A stretch of 35,384 bases of DNA, from NCBI GenBank assembly GCA_016790435.1, contig JAEUPE010000057.1, positions 1 through 35,384 on the forward strand. Reading direction: 5' to 3'. Below the pieces are notes generated by a model. It saw nothing but the letters and a program-made list of their open reading frames with translations. It searched no databases and had not been told where the DNA came from. This DNA comes from Rubrivivax sp. Its GTDB lineage: Bacteria > Pseudomonadota > Gammaproteobacteria > Burkholderiales > Burkholderiaceae_C. Both the position numbers and the translations under genes were made by a program. Below, piece by piece: positions 9,172 to 19,048 of the stretch; position 1 is the stretch's first letter, and every line of letters begins with the position of its first letter.

Positions 9172-10152
9172 ATGCGCCGCACCTTGATGCTCGTGTCGCG
9201 CCGCCTGGCCCTGGCGGCCGGCTTGGTGCTGGCGGTGCTGGCCGTCAACTTCATGCTCATCCACGCCGCGCCAGGCGACCCGGCCCTGGTGATCGCCGGC
9301 GAGATGGGCGGCGCCGACGAGGCCACGATGGCCACGATTCGCAAGACCTACGGCCTCGATCGCCCGCTGCCCGAGCAGTTCTTCACCTACCTCGGCAAGA
9401 GCGTGCGCGGCGACCTCGGCATGAGCTACACCTACAACCGGCCGGTGAGCGAGCTCATCCTCGACCGCCTCGGCCCCACGGTGCTGCTGGTGCTGACGGC
9501 ACTGATGAGCGCCATCGTCATCGGCACCGGGCTCGGCGTGCTCGCCTCGCGCCGGCCCGACAGCTTCGGCAGCGGCGTCGTCACCGTGTTCTCGCTGGTG
9601 GGCTATGCGATGCCGGTGTTCTGGACCGGCATCCTGCTCGTCATCCTGTTCGGCAAGGTGTGGCCGGTGATGCCCATTGCCGGCATGCGCGACGTACGCG
9701 CCTTCGGTGCCGGCCCGTGGGAGACGGCGCTCGACATCGCGCACCACCTGGTGTTGCCCGCGGCGACGCTGGCCATCGTGTACCTCGCGCAATACAGCCG
9801 CCTGGCGCGCGCCAGCATGCTCGAGGTGCTCGGCAGCGACTACATCCGCACGGCGCGCGCCAAGGGCCTGAGCGATGCGGTAGTGACCTTCAAGCACGCG
9901 CTGCGCAACGCGCTGATGCCCATCGTCACCATCGCCGGGCTGCAGTTCGGCAACCTGATCAGCGGCGCGGTGCTCGTGGAAACGGTGTTCTCGTGGCCGG
10001 GCCTCGGCACGCTGGCGCTGGACGCCATCCTCGGGCGCGACTACCCCACGCTGCTGGGCGTGCTCACTTTCTCGGCGATGCTGGTGATCGTGGCCAATCT
10101 GGTCACCGACCTCAGCTACCGCTGGATCGACCCGCGGCTGCGCGGACGCTGA
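9172..10152 (+). CDS. ABC transporter permease, DppB/OppB type
   Basis: A 326-residue inner-membrane permease. The N-terminal transmembrane helix ([20 protein letters not shown]) is followed by the family signature [14 protein letters not shown] and a periplasmic loop with [20 protein letters not shown]. Further membrane segments come at about residues 100-125, 135-165, 190-215, 250-275 and 290-310. The cytoplasmic EAA-type loop is visible as [20 protein letters not shown] with [10 protein letters not shown] after it. DppB-type subunits pair with a DppC-type subunit to form the pore. The gene starts 25 bp after the SBP and ends 8 bp before the second permease, so it belongs to the same transcript. 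Confidence 0.95.
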   Translation: MRRTLMLVSRRLALAAGLVLAVLAVNFMLIHAAPGDPALVIAGEMGGADEATMATIRKTYGLDRPLPEQFFTYLGKSVRGDLGMSYTYNRPVSELILDRLGPTVLLVLTALMSAIVIGTGLGVLASRRPDSFGSGVVTVFSLVGYAMPVFWTGILLVILFGKVWPVMPIAGMRDVRAFGAGPWETALDIAHHLVLPAATLAIVYLAQYSRLARASMLEVLGSDYIRTARAKGLSDAVVTFKHALRNALMPIVTIAGLQFGNLISGAVLVETVFSWPGLGTLALDAILGRDYPTLLGVLTFSAMLVIVANLVTDLSYRWIDPRLRGR

Positions 10153-10160
10153 GACGCGTG

Positions 10161-11018
10161 ATGAGCACCGAAGCCCTGTCTCCCTGGCGCGAAGCGTGGC
10201 GCGTGTTCAGCAGCAACAAGGCTGCGCTGCTGGGCCTGGCCATGCTGGCCGGAGTGGTGGCGGCGATGACGGTCGGCCCCAGCCTCTACGGCGTGGCCGC
10301 CGGCGACATCGCGGGCGCGCCTTTCACCCCGCCCTTCACCGACCCTCAACTCTGGCTGGGTACCGACTACCTCGGGCGCGACGTGCTGGCCGGCGTGCTG
10401 ATCGGCGGCCGCGCGACGTTGCTCGTGGGGCTCTCGGCAGCCGCGGTGGCGGTGACGATCGGCGTCACCATCGGCGCGCTGTCGGGCTACTTCGGCGGCT
10501 GGGTCGACCTGGCGCTGTCGCGCGTGACCGAGCTGTTCCAGGTGCTGCCGGCGCTGCTGTTCGCGATGGTGCTGGTGACGCTGTTCCAGCCCTCGCTCAC
10601 CGTGGTGGTGTTCGCCATCGGCGTGGTGGCCTGGACCGGCACGGCACGCCTGGCGCGCGCCGAGTTCCTGCGCCTGGCCCACCTGGAGTACGCCAACGCC
10701 GCGCGCGCGATGGGCGCCGGCCACCTGCGCCTGATGCTGCGCGAGATCCTGCCCAACGCGCTGCCGCCGCTCATCGTCTCGGCCACGCTCATCGTCGGCG
10801 CGGCCATCCTGTTCGAGGCGGGCCTGAGCTTCCTCGGTCTCTCGGACCCCAACGTGACGAGCTGGGGCCTGATGATCGGCAGCAACCGCCGCAACATCCT
10901 CGAGTGCTGGTGGGCGGTGACCTTCCCGGGCGCGGCGATCTTCATGACCGTGCTCGCGGTGAGCCTGATCGGCGACGGGCTCAACGACGCCTTCAACCCG
11001 AAGCTGCACCTGAGGTGA
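10161..11018 (+). CDS. ABC transporter permease, DppC/OppC type
   Basis: A 285-residue inner-membrane permease. The ATG at 10161 is chosen because it follows the dppB-type stop by 8 bp and gives the standard N-terminus of the family (an amphipathic segment [20 protein letters not shown], then the first membrane helix). HWLGTDxxGRDV-type motif: [20 protein letters not shown]. The EAA loop is [20 protein letters not shown] with LPNALPP following. It ends [16 protein letters not shown], the usual DppC C-terminus. Five to six membrane segments are visible. It forms the pore with the DppB-type partner and couples to the two ATPases encoded next. Confidence 0.95.
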   Translation: MSTEALSPWREAWRVFSSNKAALLGLAMLAGVVAAMTVGPSLYGVAAGDIAGAPFTPPFTDPQLWLGTDYLGRDVLAGVLIGGRATLLVGLSAAAVAVTIGVTIGALSGYFGGWVDLALSRVTELFQVLPALLFAMVLVTLFQPSLTVVVFAIGVVAWTGTARLARAEFLRLAHLEYANAARAMGAGHLRLMLREILPNALPPLIVSATLIVGAAILFEAGLSFLGLSDPNVTSWGLMIGSNRRNILECWWAVTFPGAAIFMTVLAVSLIGDGLNDAFNPKLHLR

Positions 11019-11025
11019 ACGCGCG

Positions 11026-11993
<968 letters not shown>

Positions 11994-11997
<4 letters not shown>

Positions 11998-13058
11998 GCA
12001 CGCCGGGCCGCTCCCAAGCGCTCATACCGGAGCCCTTCAGGGGCGAAGGTACTCCAGTGACCGCGAACGAGACCCTGCTGTCGGTGCGCGACCTGCAGGT
12101 CCACTTCCCGGTGGGTGGCGGGTTGTTCGGCGCCAAGGCCTGGGTGAAGGCGGTGGACGGCGTGAGCTTCGACATCCGCCGCGGCAGCACGTTCGGCATC
12201 GTCGGCGAGAGCGGGTCGGGCAAGAGCACCACGGCGCTGGCGGTCATGCGCCTGGTACCCATCACGGCCGGCCACGTGCGCCTGGGCGACGCCGACATCG
12301 GCACGCTGCAGGGCGAGGCGCTGCGCCGCGAGCGGCGGCGCTTCCAGATGGTGTTCCAGGACCCGTACGCGTCGCTCAACCCGCGCAAGCGCGCCGGCGA
12401 TGCCATCCTCGATGCGCTGAACTTGATGGACGTGGGCGCGCCGGCCGAGCGCGCAGCCCACGCCGAGCGCCTGTTCGTGCAGACGGGGCTCAAGGCCGAA
12501 CAGATGCAACTGTTCCCGCACCAGTTCAGCGGCGGCCAGCGCCAACGCATCGTGCTGGCGCGTGCGCTGGCGGCGCGGCCTGAGCTCGTGGTGTGCGACG
12601 AACCGGTGTCGGCTCTGGACGTGGCGATCCAGGCCCAGATGCTCAACGTGATGCTGAAGCTGCAGCGCGAGTATGGGCTGACCTACCTCTTCATCAGCCA
12701 CGACCTGGGCGTGGTGCGCCACATGTGCGACGAGGTGGCAGTGATGTACCTGGGCCGCATCGTCGAGCGCGCCAGCCGCGAAGCCTTGTTCGCGCGCCCA
12801 CTGCACCCCTACACGCGCGCGCTGTGGTCGGCGGCCCCCAGCTTCGACCCCGGCGCACGCTCGCGCGCGCATCGCATCCGGCTGCAGGGTGACCCGCCAA
12901 GCCCGCGCAACATCCCGCCGGGGTGCCGATTTGCCGGCCGTTGCCCGCATGCGCAGGAGGCCTGTCGCAGCACCGAGCCGGAACTGCGGCCGGTGGCCAC
13001 AGGGCAATCCGTGGCCTGCCACCGCGTGGACGATGAAGGGCGAGCGCTCTACGGCTGA
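11994..13058 (+). CDS. ABC transporter ATP-binding protein, DppF/OppF type
   Basis: A 354-residue ATPase, second of the pair. The start at 11994 is preferred because ATGA overlaps the upstream stop; an in-frame ATG at 11976 and a GTG at 12057 are alternatives, and the GTG would give a more compact N-terminus. Motifs: Walker [10 protein letters not shown]-loop [12 protein letters not shown], signature FSGGQRQRI, Walker [13 protein letters not shown], switch FISHDLG. The C-terminal oligopeptide extension carries [15 protein letters not shown]. With the DppD-type partner it should energise import of the SBP ligand. No clear terminator follows; 120 bp separate it from the next gene. Confidence 0.95.
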
Positions 13059-13178
13059 CCGGAGGCTGAGTGCCTTGTGCGCCACGGCGAGGGCGTTCCT
13101 CGATTGCGCCCCGGCGGAACCTGCTTGCAGAATGGTTCAGACCGGTCCCCAACGACACGAAACGAGAGGAGTCATTCC

Positions 13179-14336
13179 ATGCGCCAGAACCGAGACACCT
13201 CCTATTTGGCCGACACGAGCCGCCGCCGCCTGCTGAGCGCCGGCACCGGCTCGCTGGCACTGGCCGCGGCCGGCGGCCTGTTCGGTGGCCGCGTGGCGCA
13301 GGCGCGCACGCTCGATTCACCGGCCGCGGTGCCGGTGGTGGACAAGCTGGCCGTGCGCGTGGTCACCGACTCGTACCACCACGCCTTCGAGCCCGGCCGC
13401 ACGGTGGCCGGCGTGCAGGTGCAGCGGCTCGGCTTCGCGGTCTCGCCGCGCACGCCGCCGCAGCGCACGCTGCAGAACGAGTGGGGCCTGGCGCTGCACC
13501 TCGAGTCCACGCGCGGCAGCGAGACGCGGCAGGTGCTGGTCGACTTTGCCTACACCTCCGAGACGCTGCTCAACAACCTGCTGCTGGCCGGCATCGACCC
13601 CGCCAAGCTCGATGCGATGGCGCTCAGCCACGGCCACTACGATCACTTCGGCGGCATGGTCGGCTTCCTGCGCGCCAACAAGGGCAAGCTCAAGCCCGGG
13701 CTGCCCTTCTACCTGGGCGGCGAGGAGTGCTTCTGCACGCGCGAGCTCAACGTGCAGGGCGACGCGGGCAGCTTCGGCGCGATGGACCGCCAGGCCATCC
13801 AGGACGCCGGGCTCACCGTCACCTTCGCCGAGAAGCCCTCGATCCTGGCCGACCACGGCTTCACGACGGGCTGGATCCCGGCCGATTCGTTCGAGCGCGT
13901 GCTTGCGCCCACGCGCATGAGCGTGGGCATGGACGGTGGCCTCGGCTGCGCGCCGGCGGGCATGCCCGAGGCCAAGCGCAACCTCACGAAGGTGCCCGAC
14001 GACTTCCAGCACGAGCAGGCCACGGTCTTCCACGTCAAGGGCCGCGGCCTCGTGGTGATGACGTCCTGCGGCCACCGCGGCATCGTCAACTCGGTGCGCA
14101 CGGCCATCAAGGTGTCGGGGGTGAACAAGATCCACGCCATCCTCGGCGGCTTCCACCTCGCGCCGCACGCGCCGGAGTACCAGCGCCAGACGCTCACCGA
14201 ACTGCAGACCTTCAACCCCGACCTGCTGATTCCCATGCACTGCTCGGGCGAGAGCTTCATCTCGATGGTGCAGCAGGCCATGCCCGAGCGCTTCGTGCGC
14301 TCGTCCACCGGCACGCGGTTCATCTTCTCGGCCTGA
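13179..14336 (+). CDS. Tat-exported metallo-beta-lactamase-fold hydrolase (COG1237-like)
   Basis: A 385-residue protein. The start at 13179 is chosen because a ribosome binding site (GAGAGGA) precedes it and because it places a twin-arginine leader correctly: TSRRRLLSAGTGSLALAAAG at residues 13-32, ending near VAQA. The mature protein has the MBL metal motif SHGHYDHFGG (HxHxDH at residues 151-156), a later CGHRGIVN and a final MHCSG, which fit the group annotated as 7,8-dihydropterin-6-methyl-aminobenzene-phosphate synthase-like; that name is a family label, not an activity shown here. Most relatives are cytoplasmic, so the Tat leader points to a folded, metal-loaded periplasmic hydrolase. 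It may act on the compound before uptake. Confidence 0.88.
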   Translation: MRQNRDTSYLADTSRRRLLSAGTGSLALAAAGGLFGGRVAQARTLDSPAAVPVVDKLAVRVVTDSYHHAFEPGRTVAGVQVQRLGFAVSPRTPPQRTLQNEWGLALHLESTRGSETRQVLVDFAYTSETLLNNLLLAGIDPAKLDAMALSHGHYDHFGGMVGFLRANKGKLKPGLPFYLGGEECFCTRELNVQGDAGSFGAMDRQAIQDAGLTVTFAEKPSILADHGFTTGWIPADSFERVLAPTRMSVGMDGGLGCAPAGMPEAKRNLTKVPDDFQHEQATVFHVKGRGLVVMTSCGHRGIVNSVRTAIKVSGVNKIHAILGGFHLAPHAPEYQRQTLTELQTFNPDLLIPMHCSGESFISMVQQAMPERFVRSSTGTRFIFSA

Positions 14337-14418
14337 GGCCGCACAGCCCGTGTGCCGCCCCGCGGGCAGGGCGCCCCGCGGCGGCGCGCAAACAACCTGA
14401 CGACAACAAGGTGGAACG

Positions 14419-15225
14419 ATGAGCGCAAGACTCGAAGGCAAGGTCGCCATCATCACCGGCGCCGGCTCGGGCATCGGCCGCGCCGCGGCGCTGCTCTTCG
14501 CGCGCGAGGGCGCCAAGCTGATCCTCGGCGACAAGACCGAGGCCGTGTACGCCACCGCCGACGCCGTGAAGGCGGCGGGCGGCGCGGCCATCGGCCTGCA
14601 GGTCGACGCCGGCCTCGAGGCCGACGTGCAGCGGCTCGTGGCCTACGCGCTCAGCGCCCACGACCGGCTGGACGTGGCCTTCGCCAACGCCGGCATCTCG
14701 GGTGGCATGGCCAGCATCTTCGACTCCACGCCCGAGCTCTTCACCGAGGTGCTGCGCGTCAATCTCATCGGCCCGTGGTTGATGGTCAAGCACGCGGGCA
14801 AGGCGATGGCCGACCTGGGCCACGGCGGCAGCATCATCTGCACCGCCTCGGTGGCCGGCATCCGCTCGGGCGCCGGCGGGCCGGCGTACTCGGCGAGCAA
14901 GGCGGGGGTCATCAACCTCGTCATGGTCTCGGCGCAGCAGCTGTGCGAGACCAACGTGCGCGTCAACGCGCTGTGCCCGGGCCTCACGGAAACGGGCATG
15001 ACCAAGCCCGTGTTCGACTACGCCAAGGGCAAGGGCGTGACCGACAAGCTCGGCCGCCTCAACCCGCTGCGCCGCGCCGCGCAGCCCGAGGAGCTGGCCA
15101 ACGTGGCGCTGTTCCTGGCGAGCAGCGAGTCGAGCTATATCAACGGGCAGGCCATCGCGGTGGATGGCGGCCTCTCGAGCTCTCACCCGGTGACGCGGCA
15201 GTTGCCGGGGCAGACGGCGGTGTGA
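14419..15225 (+). CDS. Short-chain dehydrogenase/reductase (SDR)
   Basis: A 268-residue classical SDR. The cofactor motif TGAGSGIG is at residues 13-20, NAG at 90-92, catalytic Ser144 (CTAS), Tyr157 and Lys161 (YSASK), and the PG motif LCPGLTETG after it. Asp38 in the stretch after the second strand (LILGDKTEA) favours NAD(H) over NADP(H). The C-terminal segment [17 protein letters not shown] is the usual SDR ending. The substrate is unknown. It lies 82 bp after the MBL gene and before an alpha/beta hydrolase, on the same strand as the whole transporter block, and could oxidise an alcohol released from the imported compound. Confidence 0.92.
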   Translation: MSARLEGKVAIITGAGSGIGRAAALLFAREGAKLILGDKTEAVYATADAVKAAGGAAIGLQVDAGLEADVQRLVAYALSAHDRLDVAFANAGISGGMASIFDSTPELFTEVLRVNLIGPWLMVKHAGKAMADLGHGGSIICTASVAGIRSGAGGPAYSASKAGVINLVMVSAQQLCETNVRVNALCPGLTETGMTKPVFDYAKGKGVTDKLGRLNPLRRAAQPEELANVALFLASSESSYINGQAIAVDGGLSSSHPVTRQLPGQTAV

Positions 15226-15299
15226 ACCACGGGGCCACGCAGGCCGCGTGGCCCTGGACGATCCATCGACCGACGACCGACGACCGAGCCGAGGCCCTC

Positions 15300-16151
15300 A
15301 TGCACATCGAACACCAGACCCTGCGCCTCAGCCGCCTCTCCATGCACGTGGCCAGCACCGGCCAGGGCACGCCCGTGCTGCTGCTGCACGGCTGGCCGCA
15401 GACGTGGCACGAGTGGCGCAAGCTGATGCCGCTGCTGGCCAGCGACCACCGCCTGATCGCGCCCGACCTGCCGGGCCTGGGCGACAGCTCGGCGCCGGCC
15501 GACGGCTACGACAAGAAGACGATCGCGCGCGACCTCGTCGAGCTGTGCGAGCAGCTGAAGCTCGCGCGCTTCCATCTCGTCGGCCACGACTGGGGCGGCC
15601 CCACGGCCTTTGCGCTGGCCTGCGCCACACCGGCAGCGGTGCGCACGCTCACCATCCTCGACGTGACGATCCCCGGCCTCGGGCCCGACATCACGCAGGG
15701 CGGCAAGCGCTGGCACCACGCCTTCCACATGACGCCCGACCTGCCCGAGGCGCTGGTGCAAGGCCGCGAACGCGCCTACCTGTCCTGGTTCTACGAGACG
15801 TTCTGCTGGCAGCGCGGCGCCATCGGCCCGGCCGACGTGGACGAATACGTGCGCTGCTACAGCAAGCTGGGTGGCTTGCGCGCGGGCTTCGCCTACTACC
15901 GCAACATGCCGCAGGACCGCGCCGACAACCAGGCCACCTTCGATTCAGGCTTCCGGCTGCCGATGCCGGTGTTGGCGCTCGGCGGCGCGCGCGCCGAGGC
16001 GCGCGGCCGCGGCGAGGAGCCACTCGAATCGCTGCGGCTGATTGCGGGCGACGTGCGTGGCGGCAGCCTGCCCGACTGCGGGCACTTCGTGCCGGAAGAG
16101 CAGCCGGAGTTGCTGGCCGAGCATCTGCGTCGGTTCTTCGCGGCGCACTGA
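15300..16151 (+). CDS. Alpha/beta hydrolase, epoxide hydrolase/haloalkanoate dehalogenase-like
   Basis: A 283-residue hydrolase. The oxyanion motif HGWP is at residues 30-33. The nucleophile elbow reads GHDWGG with Asp97, so this is the Asp-nucleophile branch (epoxide hydrolases, fluoroacetate and haloalkane dehalogenases) and not a Ser esterase. The lid segment carries RAYLSWFYETFCWQ with candidate activating Tyr and Trp residues. The terminal His is in LPDCGHFVPEEQP. The ATG at 15300 fits the conserved N-terminus; the upstream extension of the frame is a shadow of the SDR gene. It is the last gene of the + strand block and converges on the PhyH gene with an 18-bp gap and no obvious terminator hairpin. 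Confidence 0.88.
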   Translation: MHIEHQTLRLSRLSMHVASTGQGTPVLLLHGWPQTWHEWRKLMPLLASDHRLIAPDLPGLGDSSAPADGYDKKTIARDLVELCEQLKLARFHLVGHDWGGPTAFALACATPAAVRTLTILDVTIPGLGPDITQGGKRWHHAFHMTPDLPEALVQGRERAYLSWFYETFCWQRGAIGPADVDEYVRCYSKLGGLRAGFAYYRNMPQDRADNQATFDSGFRLPMPVLALGGARAEARGRGEEPLESLRLIAGDVRGGSLPDCGHFVPEEQPELLAEHLRRFFAAH

Positions 16152-16169
16152 CGTCAGCGCTTCCGCACC

Positions 16170-17075
16170 TCAGCGCTCGACCAGCGGCACCGCCTCCTCC
16201 TGCTGCAACGCGAAGATCGAGGTGTAGCCCTTCGACCAGTCCGGCGGAATCAGGCAGGGCCGCGGGTCGTGGTGCGCGAAGCGCGCCCGCGTGCCGCGCA
16301 GCACGTATTGGTCGTGCCGCGGCTTGATCGGGTTGACGGTGTACGGGAAGGCGTCGGCCGAGGTCAGCGTGTTCAGCAGCAGCGGCCGGCCGAGGTCGGA
16401 GTCGTTGCGCGCCGAGTAGTGCAGCGTGCGGCAGTTGTGGATCGTGAGCGAGCCCGCGGGCCCCGGCAGGTACACCGCCTTCGTCAGGTCGAGCTGTGCG
16501 CAGTCGGCGGCAGAGAGGCAACCCGTCCACTGCCCCTTGGTGTCGTACTGCGAGAGCATGGGGTCGATCAGGTGGCTCTTCGGCAGCACGGCCAGCGGGC
16601 CCTGGTCCATGCCGCAGTCGTAGAGGTAGGTGCCCACCGTCAGCGGCGAATAGTTGGTGTGTGGCCAGAAGCTGATGTCGTAGTGCCACTTCACCTCTTC
16701 GCCGCCGTTGGCCCACTTGAAGTTGAGCTTGGAGTGGTGGAACTTCACGTCGGGGCCGACGAGATCGGAGACGATGTCGGGCATGGGCGACTTGAGGCAG
16801 TACTCCCAGAACACCGGGTGCTGCTCCACCGGGTTGGACACGCACCGCAGCCGCGGCGCGGCGGCGGTGTGGCCGGGCTCGAGGTCGAACACGGCGTCGG
16901 GCTTGCTCACCGCGCGGCTGCGCTCGACCAGCTCTTCGGTGGCCGCGCGCAGGCGCGCGAGCCAAGTCTCGTCGATGGCGCGCTCGAGGCAGAGATAACC
17001 CTCGTTGAAATAGAACTCCCGCTGCGCCTGCGTCAGCACCTTGGGCGGGACCTGGAGGATCTGCTCCGGCGTCAT
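16170..17075 (-). CDS. Phytanoyl-CoA dioxygenase (PhyH)-like Fe(II)/2-oxoglutarate oxygenase, copy 1
   Basis: A 301-residue non-haem iron oxygenase. The start at 17075 is supported by an AAGGAG box 8 bp upstream; the longer open frame begins inside the neighbouring gene. The facial triad is visible as H131 and D133 in KWHYDISFW, with a distal His in TIHNCRTLHYSARND and Arg230 nearby for 2-oxoglutarate. The segment PLAVLPKSHL is the usual PhyH turn. PhyH enzymes hydroxylate aliphatic carbons, including CoA esters, ectoine, phosphonates and other small acids. The gene is the last of the dctP-dctQ-dctM-flavoprotein transcript, so it probably hydroxylates the TRAP substrate or a derivative. It is only distantly like the second PhyH protein (23023). 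Confidence 0.9.
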   Translation of the reverse strand: MTPEQILQVPPKVLTQAQREFYFNEGYLCLERAIDETWLARLRAATEELVERSRAVSKPDAVFDLEPGHTAAAPRLRCVSNPVEQHPVFWEYCLKSPMPDIVSDLVGPDVKFHHSKLNFKWANGGEEVKWHYDISFWPHTNYSPLTVGTYLYDCGMDQGPLAVLPKSHLIDPMLSQYDTKGQWTGCLSAADCAQLDLTKAVYLPGPAGSLTIHNCRTLHYSARNDSDLGRPLLLNTLTSADAFPYTVNPIKPRHDQYVLRGTRARFAHHDPRPCLIPPDWSKGYTSIFALQQEEAVPLVER

Positions 17076-17169
17076 GGGGAATCTCCTTGTCGGGTGGGCA
17101 GCTTGGGTGGATTGACGTGTCGGGTGGCTCGATGTCGGGCGGAGGTCGTGCGGCCTGCTGTCGTGCGGC

Positions 17170-19038
17170 CTACTGTCGCGCCGCCCACCGCCGGGCCGCA
17201 TCGCCGCGAGTGGCAGGCATGTCACCCGCGCCGCCCGCCCGCTGCCATTCGTGAGGCAGCAACGGCGCGGCGGGGTCGAATAGCAGGTCATCGCGCGCAT
17301 CCAGCGCGCCCTGCATGAACAGCGATTGGCTGCCGACGAAGAGCGGCGCATCGCCACCGACATCCGTGAGCCACGCCAGCGGCACGCCTTGCTCGAGCAA
17401 CCGGCGCTGCAGGCGCGCGCGCAGGTCGGCGCGCTCGTGCACCGCAGCCGGAGCCACGCGCAGCTCCAGCGCCAGGGCCGCCAGTTCGCCGGCGGCCTCG
17501 CCGATGTTCCATTCGATCGGGTGCAGCCGGTAGCAGCCGTTGGTGATGTGCGTGGTGCCGATGTTCTTGGCCGCGGCGATGAGGTTGCTCACGCGCACCG
17601 GCAGCAGCGCACCGAGCGGGATCTGGAACGGCTTGGTGCGGCAGCTCGCGCCCACGTCGTCGGGCCCGGCGCGGTGGATGTCGATCGGGTACCAGCCCAC
17701 GCCCACCGAATCGGCGAAATGCGCCGCACGCGGGCCCGGCTGGTGGTGGGCCGACACTTCCTGCTCGACGATGGTCTTGCGGGCGCGGATGCGGCGCGAC
17801 TCGCGGATGTACGGGAACTTGCTCAACCCGTCGGCGCTGCCCATCACGTCGGGACGCAGGCGGATCTCGGGCGCGCCCCGGCGCGAGCCGGTGGCCGGCG
17901 CCTCGCTCTGCAGCCAGTGCAGGAAGCCCAGGCTCACGCGCTTGGCGTCCTGCAGCGCGCGTGCGGTGTCGTGCGCCGTGCCGTGCAGCAGGCTGCGGTC
18001 GCGGTAGTCGTTGCCGGGCCAGTTGAACATCGTCAGGTCGTGGGCCACGTGGCCGCCGAAAGCGCTGCGGTCGAGCAGGCGCCGGTAGGTCCACAGGCCG
18101 CCCTTGGTGCCGGGCATCGTGTCGTAGAGGCGGTAGTCGAGCCAGCCGCTGCTCTCGCCGTAGATCTCGCCACCGTGCACCTCGATGCGCAGGCTGTAGG
18201 GCTGCGCGGCACGGTAATGCTCGTAGCGCTCGGGCCGCGCGATGGCGTGGTTCTCGCCTTCGTCGCGCCGCTCGCAGGCGAAGGTGTAGGTGCAGCTCTG
18301 CACGCAGTGCGGCTTGGCCTCGAGCGGCTGCGCTTGCGGCTCGCCGGTCTCGGCCACGGTTTCGGCGCCGACCACGTGCTCCACGCCGCACAGCGGCAAC
18401 AGGTCGCCGAGCTCGGTGGCGTCGATCACGAGCTCGGGGTGGAAACGGACGAGGCGCGCGTCGTCCAGGTTCATCGCGACGACGGTGCCGATGCGGTCGC
18501 CGTTGGTCGCGCTGGCCGTCTCGGCGCCCACGACCTTGGTGCGCGGATGCACGCTGAGTCGACCCGCATACACGTGCGGGGCCAGCAAGCGCTCGAGCGC
18601 CTGCACCGCGGCGCGCGGCTCGAACGCCAGCCGCGTGACCCAGCATTGGCCCGGGTTGAAGTGTTCTCCGTGGCCGGCCGCGCCGGCCTGGGCGCGATAG
18701 TGCTCGCGCAGCAAGGCGCGCAGCTGCATGTAGCTGGCCGTGCCCCCGAAGGACTCGATGTGCTCGTGCTCGTCGAGCGCACTCACGCCCTGCGCGGTGA
18801 ACTGCCCGCCGAGCCAGTCGGTCTCTTCGAGCAGCACGACGCGCCGGCCACCGCGCGCCGCGGCCAGCGCGGCGGCCACGCCGCCCGTGCCGCCGCCGAC
18901 GATCAGGACTTCACAGGCCTCGTCGCGCGGGCCACTGCGCCCGTCGCCTTGCCGCGGCACGTTGCGCACCGCCACCGTGGCGTCGCCTGTCGCCGGCACG
19001 CGCATGACATCGAGCACGGCATCGAGCGAGCGCCACAC
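17170..19038 (-). CDS. FAD-dependent oxidoreductase (FAD_oxidored family)
   Basis: A 622-residue flavoprotein starting at a GTG with GAGG 8 bp upstream; an ATG at 19005 is the alternative. The N-terminal Rossmann motif is EVLIVGGGTGGVAAALAAAR (residues 43-62), then LLEETDWLGGQFTAQGVSA, the signature of the FAD_oxidored group (PF12831). Later family segments are VIDATELGDLLPLCG, NWPGNDYRD, FPYIRESRRIRARKTIVEQE and NIGTTHITNGCYRLHPIEWN with GEAAG. The biochemical role of the family is mostly unassigned; it has been annotated widely as xanthan-lyase-like without proof. It sits 10 bp after dctM and 94 bp before the PhyH gene, so it is part of the TRAP transcript and probably oxidises the imported compound. 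No signal peptide is visible. Confidence 0.88.
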   Translation of the reverse strand: MWRSLDAVLDVMRVPATGDATVAVRNVPRQGDGRSGPRDEACEVLIVGGGTGGVAAALAAARGGRRVVLLEETDWLGGQFTAQGVSALDEHEHIESFGGTASYMQLRALLREHYRAQAGAAGHGEHFNPGQCWVTRLAFEPRAAVQALERLLAPHVYAGRLSVHPRTKVVGAETASATNGDRIGTVVAMNLDDARLVRFHPELVIDATELGDLLPLCGVEHVVGAETVAETGEPQAQPLEAKPHCVQSCTYTFACERRDEGENHAIARPERYEHYRAAQPYSLRIEVHGGEIYGESSGWLDYRLYDTMPGTKGGLWTYRRLLDRSAFGGHVAHDLTMFNWPGNDYRDRSLLHGTAHDTARALQDAKRVSLGFLHWLQSEAPATGSRRGAPEIRLRPDVMGSADGLSKFPYIRESRRIRARKTIVEQEVSAHHQPGPRAAHFADSVGVGWYPIDIHRAGPDDVGASCRTKPFQIPLGALLPVRVSNLIAAAKNIGTTHITNGCYRLHPIEWNIGEAAGELAALALELRVAPAAVHERADLRARLQRRLLEQGVPLAWLTDVGGDAPLFVGSQSLFMQGALDARDDLLFDPAAPLLPHEWQRAGGAGDMPATRGDAARRWAARQ

Positions 19039-19048
19039 CTTGCACGCC

